In this document: piece by piece, positions 1 through 5,984 of the stretch
Layout of the letters: every line of letters starts with the position of its first letter
Numbering within the stretch: the stretch's first letter is position 1
Assembly (NCBI RefSeq): GCF_001187845.1
Contig: NZ_CP012161.1
Coordinates: 1 to 31,560 of the forward strand
Origin: Octadecabacter temperatus
Lineage (GTDB): Bacteria; Pseudomonadota; Alphaproteobacteria; Rhodobacterales; Rhodobacteraceae
Direction of reading: 5' to 3'
Length of the DNA: 31,560 nucleotides
Translations under genes and position numbers: made by a program
The notes under the pieces: model-generated
What the model was told of the DNA's origin: nothing
Seen by the model: the letters and a program-made list of their open reading frames with translations, nothing else
Databases searched by the model: none

Positions 1-22
1 TCGCCACCTGTGGACATTTTTC

Positions 23-101
23 TTGACTTAGAGGGGTGAATCACTCCCTTACTGTTCTCAAGTTGCGCAAATAAGCAACAAAGAGCGGGAAAAGAGCAAC
101 C
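23..101 (+). promoter_or_regulatory. repABC promoter/operator region
   Basis: A TTGACT box lies at 23-28 and a weak TACTGT box at 50-55, but the spacing of 21 is too long for a standard promoter, so the assignment is tentative. Between them is a near-palindrome, AGGGGTGAATCACTCCCT at 32-49. RepA proteins of repABC plasmids repress their own operon by binding near the promoter, so this inverted repeat is a reasonable operator candidate. That role is inference from position only. Confidence 0.35.
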
Positions 102-1283
102 ATGTTTCAGACGGCACCAATTTCTGCGGCCTCTCAATCCGAAGTGACGGAGCAAATGGCCGAGCGGTTGAAGACCGCGTTAACCACACATCTACAACAA
201 GTCTATGCGCCCGACCAGCGTAAGTCGTTGCGCGGTTTCAGCGCCACGGAGACGGCCGAATTGCTTGGCGTTTCGGGACAATTCCTGCGCAAAGGCCATA
301 GTGAAGGCACTCTGCCAGAGCCTGCGGTGAACAAAGGTGGGCGGCGTTCCTACTCGGGCGATGAGATCTGGGCCATGCGCCAGTCGCTTGAGGCTGGGTC
401 GCGTACTAAAGGGAAATACCTGCCCGGCCGTCGTGAAGACGACAAGCTGCAAGTCATCCAGTTGATGAACTTCAAGGGTGGGTCTGCGAAGTCCACGGCG
501 ACCATCCATTTGTGTCACTATCTCGCCCTGAATGGCTATCGCGTACTGGCGATCGACCTTGATCCTCAGGGCAGTTTGACGGGCTTTTGCGGGCTTCAGA
601 CCGAGTTGGAATTCGACGGGCCGACGATTTATGATGCCTTGCGCTACGAAGCCCCCCTGCCCTTGTCGGATGTCATCGTAGACACCTATTTCCCGGGGCT
701 CGATCTGGCCCCTGCCCGTCTCATTCTGAGTGAGTTCGAGACTGAAACAGCGGTAAATGCTGGCCGTGGCGCTGCTTTTTTTGAGCGGCTTTCGGATGCT
801 TTAGCCCCTGTTGAAGGCGACTACGACGTCGTGATCATCGACAGCCCCCCTGCCCTCGGGTTTCTGACCCTGACGGGTTTGTTTGCAGCAACGTCTGTTC
901 TTGTGCCGATGACACCCAGCATGCTCGACCTGGCGTCGACCCAGCAGTTTATCGAAATGACGTCTGCATATTTGGGCGTGATTGAAGATACCGGCGTACG
1001 CATGGATCATGATTTCTTTAGTTTTCTGATCACAAGAGATGACCCTAGCGATATTCCAAGTCAGCAAATCGTATCCTTGATGCGTGCGTTGTTTCAGGAT
1101 CGGATTATCCCGTCGACCGCGCTGCGCAGCACGGCGATTGCGGATGCGTCGATGTTGAAGATGTCGATCTATGAGGTGGCGCGATCGGACATGACCCGCA
1201 GCACATATGATCGCGCACGCACGAGTATGGACGCCGTTGGTGCAGATATCGCCAATTTGGTTCAGAAAGCGTGGGGGCGCTAG
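102..1283 (+). CDS. repA: RepA, ParA-type partition ATPase of the repABC operon
   Basis: RepA is the Walker-type ATPase that, with RepB and parS, segregates the plasmid and also represses the operon. The 393-residue length is normal for RepA of repABC plasmids. Residues about 44-100 form a MerR-like helix-turn-helix region (ATETAELLGVSGQFLRKG). The deviant Walker A motif KGGSAKST is at 125-132, the A' motif DLDPQGS at 152-158, and Walker B VVIIDSPP at 243-250. The ATG follows a purine-rich stretch (GCGGGAAAAGAG). The stop codon lies 2 bases before the preferred ATG of repB, and repB and repC follow on the same strand, as in every repABC operon. Confident call. Confidence 0.96.
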   Translation: MFQTAPISAASQSEVTEQMAERLKTALTTHLQQVYAPDQRKSLRGFSATETAELLGVSGQFLRKGHSEGTLPEPAVNKGGRRSYSGDEIWAMRQSLEAGSRTKGKYLPGRREDDKLQVIQLMNFKGGSAKSTATIHLCHYLALNGYRVLAIDLDPQGSLTGFCGLQTELEFDGPTIYDALRYEAPLPLSDVIVDTYFPGLDLAPARLILSEFETETAVNAGRGAAFFERLSDALAPVEGDYDVVIIDSPPALGFLTLTGLFAATSVLVPMTPSMLDLASTQQFIEMTSAYLGVIEDTGVRMDHDFFSFLITRDDPSDIPSQQIVSLMRALFQDRIIPSTALRSTAIADASMLKMSIYEVARSDMTRSTYDRARTSMDAVGADIANLVQKAWGR

Positions 1284-1285
1284 GA

Positions 1286-2266
1286 ATGGCACTCGATAAA
1301 AACAAAGCGGGCATCATGGCCGCGATTACGGCAGCAACAGAGGGTGTTGCGCCGAAACAGACACAAAAATCCACGCGTGCGCACCGGACGTTGCCCAAGG
1401 GCACGGTCGGGTCTGTTCGTGCGGGTCTGGGCGGCATTCAAGAGATTGATACCGCGTTGATCCTGCCTTGGGGCCCGCAGGACAGGCTGGAGTTAACAGC
1501 TGTTAACACGGATGAGGCGGACGACGTTCAAGACTTAGTTGAAAGCATTCGCACCAGTGGCCAGCAGGTTCCTGTGTTGCTGCGACCTGCCGCTGATCGG
1601 GATGGTAAGTTCGAGGTCGTCTACGGCCGTCGTCGCACACTAGCCTGTCAGGAACTCGGCATTCCCGTCAAAGCACTGATCCGAACCTTGGATGACCGCG
1701 AGGCGTTGATGGCCAAGGGGCTGGAAAACGCCAGCCGTCAGGACCTGAGCTTTTACGAACGTGCACGGTTTGCCCAAGCGATCCTCGATCAGGGGCATAC
1801 TCGCGAAGAAGCGCAACAGGCGCTGTCGATCAGCAAGAACACTCTGTCACAACTTGAGCGCGTCGCGCGGCTGATCCCCGATTTGGTCGGGGTGAAGATC
1901 GGGCCGGCACCTGGGGCAGGGCGCCCGAAATGGATGGCCCTCGCCGCCGCGTTCGATGCGGGACAGATCAACGAGGATTCAGCGTTTCGTTTGTTGGCGA
2001 CGCAGGATATCGAAACACCCTCCGACGCGCGGCTTGAGGCCGTTCTGAACAGCCTGTCCAAACGTGGCGCAGCCGAAGCGCGTGCGGTGGAACGCAGTCC
2101 CGTTGCTGGCACTGCCGTTAAGTCGACCGGGTCTTCGGTCACACTGACGGTTAAGCGCGCCGGACAGAACAAAGCATTTGCAGAATGGTTTGATGACAAC
2201 ATCGACCGTCTGCTCAAGGAATCCTACCAGACTTTCAAAAACGAGGCTGGAGGAGAGGGCGGTTAA
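1286..2266 (+). CDS. repB: RepB, ParB-type centromere-binding protein
   Basis: RepB binds parS and works with RepA in plasmid partition. The protein (326 residues from this ATG) has the ParB/Spo0J N-terminal nuclease-like fold with the GRRRTLAC and ENASRQDLSFYERA motifs, then a helix-turn-helix (REEAQQALSISKNTLSQLERVAR) in the middle, and a C-terminal dimerisation region. I chose the ATG at 1286 because the purine-rich GTGGGGGCGCTAGGA lies just upstream; an in-frame GTG at 1271, overlapping repA, would add five residues. One perfect 16-bp parS palindrome lies inside the gene (1492-1507) and a second spans its own stop codon (2262-2277), which is an unusually economical arrangement. Confidence 0.95.
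   Translation: MALDKNKAGIMAAITAATEGVAPKQTQKSTRAHRTLPKGTVGSVRAGLGGIQEIDTALILPWGPQDRLELTAVNTDEADDVQDLVESIRTSGQQVPVLLRPAADRDGKFEVVYGRRRTLACQELGIPVKALIRTLDDREALMAKGLENASRQDLSFYERARFAQAILDQGHTREEAQQALSISKNTLSQLERVARLIPDLVGVKIGPAPGAGRPKWMALAAAFDAGQINEDSAFRLLATQDIETPSDARLEAVLNSLSKRGAAEARAVERSPVAGTAVKSTGSSVTLTVKRAGQNKAFAEWFDDNIDRLLKESYQTFKNEAGGEGG
1492..1507. promoter_or_regulatory. parS site 1, inside repB
   Basis: Perfect 16-bp palindrome GTTAACAGCTGTTAAC. An identical copy is at 2262-2277 and a one-mismatch copy at 31502-31517. Palindromes beginning GTT and ending AAC are the partition anchors of repABC plasmids in Rhodobacterales, so this is the expected RepB-binding site. Identity is by sequence pattern and context; binding is inferred. 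Confidence 0.85.
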
Positions 2267-2277
2267 CAGCTGTTAAC
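2262..2277. promoter_or_regulatory. parS site 2, overlapping the repB stop codon
   Basis: Second perfect copy of GTTAACAGCTGTTAAC. The repB stop TAA (2264-2266) is part of the palindrome, so coding end and centromere share bases. It lies directly upstream of the antisense RNA that controls repC. Confidence 0.87.
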
Positions 2278-2316
2278 TGTTGAGATGAGGACATGAGCAA
2301 ACAAGGAGAATAACGC

Positions 2317-2379
2317 AAAAAGAAACCCTCGAAACCGGAGTTCCGAGGGCTGCAACGCCAAAGCGCTGATTGTCTTCGC
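2317..2379 (-). ncRNA. Counter-transcribed RNA (ctRNA) controlling repC
   Basis: Small antisense RNAs in the repB-repC gap set copy number and incompatibility in repABC plasmids. Read on the minus strand, a -35 box TTGTGT (2414-2409), a 17-bp spacer and a -10 box TAGGAT (2391-2386) predict a start near 2379. A G+C-rich hairpin with arms CCCTCG/CGAGGG (2326-2349) followed by TTTCTTTTT (2325-2317) is a clear intrinsic terminator. The predicted transcript is about 63 nt, close to the 50-60 nt known for the family. Ends are estimates from motifs. Confidence 0.78.
2326..2349 (-). terminator. Intrinsic terminator of the ctRNA
   Basis: Stem arms CCCTCG (2326-2331) and CGAGGG (2344-2349); on the minus strand a T-rich tail follows at 2325-2317. 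In ctRNAs of this family the terminator hairpin is also the loop that contacts the repC leader. Confidence 0.75.
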
Positions 2380-2419
2380 ACCACAATCCTAGCAGTCCCC
2401 GAATCACCACACAACAAAA

Positions 2420-2452
2420 AACGCCTTTGGGCGAACGGGTATCTGCGGCGTT
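2420..2452 (+). promoter_or_regulatory. repC leader hairpin (S-element-like attenuator)
   Basis: Arms AACGCC (2420-2425) and GGCGTT (2447-2452) form a hairpin directly followed by TTATAAAATT just before the repC start. In studied repABC plasmids, ctRNA pairing lets such a downstream hairpin form, which ends transcription or hides the repC ribosome site. The structure is seen in the sequence; the mechanism is inferred from the family. Confidence 0.55.
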
Positions 2453-2473
2453 TATAAAATTATGGGACAATCA

Positions 2474-3808
2474 ATGAATCCGCCCCAAGGGGCGACTGGG
2501 CCTGTTGGGTACCAGCATGGTCTTTCTATGCTTTCTGGCTGGCGCAAGCCGTCGCCGGGGCTTGGGATCGCTGAACAACTTGCCAGCGAAGGTGAGCGCC
2601 TCGCGGTGCCAAAATCGCGCGCATTTGTGGCGGTGAAGCGGGTAGGGGCCCATATCGGCCTGAAAGCGGGCGATATGATGCTTCTGGATACGCTAGGGGC
2701 CTTTACGCAGGCCCAAGACTGGGAAGAGAGTAGGCGGCCTATCGTTTGGGCGTCGAATGCCTACCTGATGGAGCAGACTGGGTTTTCCTTATCAGCGCTG
2801 AAACGTCACGCACGGCGTTTAGCCGAGGCTGGGGCCATTTCCTTCCAAGATAGCCCCAATGGTAAGCGCTGGGGCCGCAGAGACGCTGAGGGCGTCATTA
2901 TCGAGGCCTACGGCTTTGATTTATCACCATTATCCGCCCGTGTGGACGAGTTTGAACAACTACACGCCGAATTGCAGACTGAACGCGCCCTGTGTCAGCG
3001 CCTGAAGCGCCAGATCACAGTCACACGCCGTATGATCCGCGCACGCATCGAAGCAGCCCTCAGCGGGGCGCTGAAGGGCCCGTGGGTGCAGTTCACAGGT
3101 GCATTCGAGGACCTGCTGGACCGTTTGCCGCGCCGAAAGGAAGCGTCTGAGCACCTCATGGGGCTTTTGACGTGGTTTAAGGACCTTCAACAGCGCGTTG
3201 AGGCGGCTTACTTATTGGCTGCTCAGCCGATTCAAGCTGTGGAAAACCTGACCGAAACCACTGGGCAAGTGTCTAATATGACTCAAGATATGGACCCCAT
3301 CGGGGTCAATACCGACCCTCACATACTAACTACAAAACAACTTGATTCAGTAACCTGTAGTTCCTCAGAAACAGAGGAAGCGGCGAGCGTGGTGCCGAAT
3401 GCCCAACCAGAAGACCAAGTTGATTCGGAGCTAGAAGAATGGGTTGCTGAAACGCGCAAAAAACGTGGTGCAGCGGTCGATCTGCCAACGGTTATGCAAG
3501 CCTGTCCTGAATTCGCGTCTTGGGCGCACAACATTGGCGGGTTCCTGAAGGATTGGAGCGATTTGCACCGTGTTGCTGGCCAATTGAGGCCCATGATCGG
3601 CATTTCCGAGCACGCATGGAACGTCGCGCAGGATCGACTTGGGCCCCAAATCGCAACAGCGGCGTTGGTTCTGGTGTTTGAGAAACACTCCGCTGGCGAG
3701 GTCGCGTCACCGGGTGGATACCTGCGCGGTATGGTCGAAAAGGCTGGGGCAGGGGAACTGAATTTGGAGCGCAGTTTCTATGGGCGGTTGAATGGGTTGG
3801 CGGCGTGA
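2474..3808 (+). CDS. repC: RepC, replication initiator of the repABC plasmid
   Basis: RepC is the only protein essential for replication of repABC plasmids and acts at an origin inside its own gene. The roughly 445-residue protein shows the winged-helix N-terminal region (about residues 15-165, with a WASNAYLMEQTGFSLSALKR recognition stretch), a helical middle, a low-complexity polar linker near residues 260-320, and the conserved C-terminal end with LNLERSFYGRL. I prefer ATG 2474 because GGGA sits 6 bases upstream; ATG 2462 would add four residues but has no ribosome site other than the leader hairpin. A decayed second copy of the repC 3' end is found at about 12161-12301. Confidence 0.95.
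   Translation: MNPPQGATGPVGYQHGLSMLSGWRKPSPGLGIAEQLASEGERLAVPKSRAFVAVKRVGAHIGLKAGDMMLLDTLGAFTQAQDWEESRRPIVWASNAYLMEQTGFSLSALKRHARRLAEAGAISFQDSPNGKRWGRRDAEGVIIEAYGFDLSPLSARVDEFEQLHAELQTERALCQRLKRQITVTRRMIRARIEAALSGALKGPWVQFTGAFEDLLDRLPRRKEASEHLMGLLTWFKDLQQRVEAAYLLAAQPIQAVENLTETTGQVSNMTQDMDPIGVNTDPHILTTKQLDSVTCSSSETEEAASVVPNAQPEDQVDSELEEWVAETRKKRGAAVDLPTVMQACPEFASWAHNIGGFLKDWSDLHRVAGQLRPMIGISEHAWNVAQDRLGPQIATAALVLVFEKHSAGEVASPGGYLRGMVEKAGAGELNLERSFYGRLNGLAA
3257..3370. other. Probable origin of replication (AT-rich stretch in repC)
   Basis: This stretch of repC is clearly richer in A+T than its surroundings and carries the perfect inverted repeat GACCCC-ATC-GGGGTC (3293-3307). It codes for the non-conserved linker between the two RepC domains. 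In tested repABC plasmids the origin lies in an AT-rich part of repC, so this is the best candidate here. Boundaries are approximate. Confidence 0.45.
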
Positions 3809-4019
3809 AGATGGGCGTCCGATTTAGACGGTTTTGTGCCTTATGACTATGAAATGAGCTTGTTGGGTGACGTAAACGTCATCTTGCCCAACTTCATTGT
3901 TAAGACAGGCATTTCGCAAGATTCCGCTCACTTAACCAAGGGTTAACCACCTCTATCGTAGACAAAGAGCGTTGAAATGCTTATTAGAAATCAGCCCATG
4001 AAGAGAGTAATAGAGTTCA
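3809..4019. other. Intergenic region between repC and the dehydratase
   Basis: No gene is visible. The stretch contains a nested inverted repeat (TTGGG...CCCAA, 3863-3891, around TGACGT-AA-ACGTCA, 3868-3881) without a T run, and a CtrA-type box at 3932-3947. It separates the replication operon from the polysaccharide genes. Confidence 0.6.
3932..3947 (+). promoter_or_regulatory. Candidate CtrA-binding site
   Basis: TTAACCAAGGGTTAAC is an exact match to the alphaproteobacterial CtrA consensus TTAA-N7-TTAAC. It lies 72 bp before the start of the dehydratase gene. In Roseobacter-group bacteria the CtrA phosphorelay governs motility and the switch to surface life, so control of a surface-sugar gene would make sense. 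A single match can occur by chance. Confidence 0.5.
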
Positions 4020-5882
4020 ATGCTGAACGCGTTATCCCGTCGGACAAAGCGTATGGTCCTCTTGGTCGCCGATATTTTTTTGGTGCCAATTGCAATGTAT
4101 TTTGCTCATGTCCTTCGATATGGAACAGCATTTCCAATGGAATGGATTTCAGCTGACTGGCCAATTTGGTTGATTGCCTTAGCAGTCTCACCGTTCGTTG
4201 TTGTCTTCTGCCGCCTTCCTTGGATCAAGCTTTCGACGTTGGATTTTCGCGGCGCGCTTCGAATTGCGGCGGCAGCTGGAATACTTGCCATCGTTGCTTC
4301 GCTCGCAAGCTACGCTTTGTCTATTGGATCACCTAGATCGATCCCCGGCATTTTTGCGGTCTCTTTCTTTGCATTGTCGTTCTTCGGCCGTGTCATCGCG
4401 ACCCTCTGCCTCCAACGCATCGCTGGAACGCGAAGGGGAACACCAGTCGCGATTTTCGGGGCAGGTGCCGCAGGAATTCAGCTTTCGTCCGCTCTTCGCC
4501 AAAGCCCCGAGGTCGAGCCGGTTTGTTTCGTTGATGATGATCCGTCTTACCGAGGACTCAACATCGCAGGCCTTCGGGTTCATTCGCGCGACCAACTAAA
4601 ACGGATGGTCGAAAACGGGCAGGTTTCCCGGGTGCTAATTGCGATACCGTCCATGGATCAATCAGGCATTTCGCGGATCGTTGAAGATCTCGGGGAGCTT
4701 GGTGTCGAGATCCAAGTCTTACCTTCCTTCGTTGATCTTATTTCTGGTCGCAGCAAAGAACTTAAACTCGTCGCGCCTGAGGCGTTGCTGGGCCGTGAGA
4801 AGGTTAATCTTGATCTTCCGGTTGTCGCGAAATCCTATGCTGGCCGTTCGGTAATGGTGACAGGGGCAGGGGGTTCTATTGGGTCTGAACTGTGTAAGCA
4901 GCTGCTCGAATGTAATCCCGAACGTATCGTGCTGTTTGAGCAAAGCGAATTTGCCCTTTATGAGATCGAAGCAGCGATGAGGGCAGGGGCGGCCAGCAAG
5001 AATATTGAAGTCGTCGCTCGGCTAGGGTCTGTGTGTGACCGCAACCGCGTCGATGAAGTTTTACAGGCGCAAGAGGTTGAGATCATTCTGCACGCCGCGG
5101 CCTATAAGCACGTGCCATTGATCGAAGAGAACGAAGTTGAAGGCGCGCGCAATAACATTCTTGGCACTAGAACGCTGGCACTAGCTGCGAGGGCAGCGGG
5201 AATCGAGCGTTTCATTCTTGTGTCTACAGACAAGGCTGTTCGCCCAACAAACATCATGGGCGCGACGAAACGTTTAGCGGAGCTGGTGTTGCAAGACCTT
5301 GCTTCGCGGTCTGACAAGACGCGCTTTTCAATGGTGCGGTTTGGCAATGTGCTTGGTTCATCCGGTTCGGTACTGCCGCTGTTTCAAAAACAGATCCGTC
5401 ATGGTGGGCCAGTTACGGTAACACACCCCGACGTCACGCGTTTCTTCATGACGATCCCTGAGGCATCGCGACTGGTACTGCTGGCCGGTGCGTATTCAAA
5501 GGGCGGTGACGTGTTCGTCTTGGATATGGGGAAGCCGATGCGGATTATCGACATCGCACGCCGTATGATTGAATTGTCTGGTTCGACCGTTAAATCCCCG
5601 TCAAACCCAGGCGGCATTGATGTTGTTGTGACGGGCCTGCGCCCTGGTGAAAAGCTGTATGAAGAGCTGCTGATCGACGACAGCTTATTGACGGAAACAC
5701 CTCATGAAATGATCCTTCGCGCTGAACAAGAGAAGCTCAGTGAGATCATGACAAAGCGGATGTTGAAGGGTTTTGAAGCAGCTGTGGCGGCGGCGGATGC
5801 CGAGGAAATTCGCAAGCTCGTGATGGAATATGCCAGCGGGTACCACATTCCAGATCATGAAGCGCCGGCGAGCGTGAGCTGA
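4020..5882 (+). CDS. Membrane nucleotide-sugar 4,6-dehydratase (WbpM/CapD/FlaA1 family)
   Basis: This family converts UDP-N-acetyl-hexosamines to 4-keto-6-deoxy sugars for capsule and O-antigen synthesis at the inner membrane. The 620-residue protein has four hydrophobic segments in its first 135 residues, a first Rossmann site AIFGAGAAG at 144-152, and the catalytic SDR domain with TGAGGSIGSE at 281-290, HAAAYKHVP at 358-366, STDKAV at 402-407 and MGATK at 413-417. The Met in place of the usual SDR Tyr (M413-x3-K417) is typical of this family, not a defect. The gene stands alone behind a CtrA-type box and ends at a strong terminator. Exact UDP-sugar substrate cannot be told from sequence. 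Confidence 0.92.
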   Translation: MLNALSRRTKRMVLLVADIFLVPIAMYFAHVLRYGTAFPMEWISADWPIWLIALAVSPFVVVFCRLPWIKLSTLDFRGALRIAAAAGILAIVASLASYALSIGSPRSIPGIFAVSFFALSFFGRVIATLCLQRIAGTRRGTPVAIFGAGAAGIQLSSALRQSPEVEPVCFVDDDPSYRGLNIAGLRVHSRDQLKRMVENGQVSRVLIAIPSMDQSGISRIVEDLGELGVEIQVLPSFVDLISGRSKELKLVAPEALLGREKVNLDLPVVAKSYAGRSVMVTGAGGSIGSELCKQLLECNPERIVLFEQSEFALYEIEAAMRAGAASKNIEVVARLGSVCDRNRVDEVLQAQEVEIILHAAAYKHVPLIEENEVEGARNNILGTRTLALAARAAGIERFILVSTDKAVRPTNIMGATKRLAELVLQDLASRSDKTRFSMVRFGNVLGSSGSVLPLFQKQIRHGGPVTVTHPDVTRFFMTIPEASRLVLLAGAYSKGGDVFVLDMGKPMRIIDIARRMIELSGSTVKSPSNPGGIDVVVTGLRPGEKLYEELLIDDSLLTETPHEMILRAEQEKLSEIMTKRMLKGFEAAVAAADAEEIRKLVMEYASGYHIPDHEAPASVS

Positions 5883-5933
5883 TATCGACTCTGCCGTAGG
5901 GCAAGGCAGACGACCCAAAATCGAAAAGTAAAA

Positions 5934-5967
5934 GGGGGCGCACTTTTAAGTGCGCCCCAAATTTTTT
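5934..5967. terminator. Bidirectional intrinsic terminator
   Basis: A near-perfect stem GGGGCGCACTT/AAGTGCGCCCC (5935-5958) is followed on the plus strand by AAATTTTTT (5959-5967) and on the minus strand by CCTTTTACTTTT. It sits between the convergent dehydratase and aconitase genes and can serve both. Confidence 0.9.
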
Positions 5968-5984
5968 CACCTACGGTGAAGTGT

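Noticed and set aside
1493..1506. TTAA...TTAA pattern in the parS palindromes as CtrA boxes
   Set aside because: Spacing is 6, not 7, and the sites belong to the partition system.
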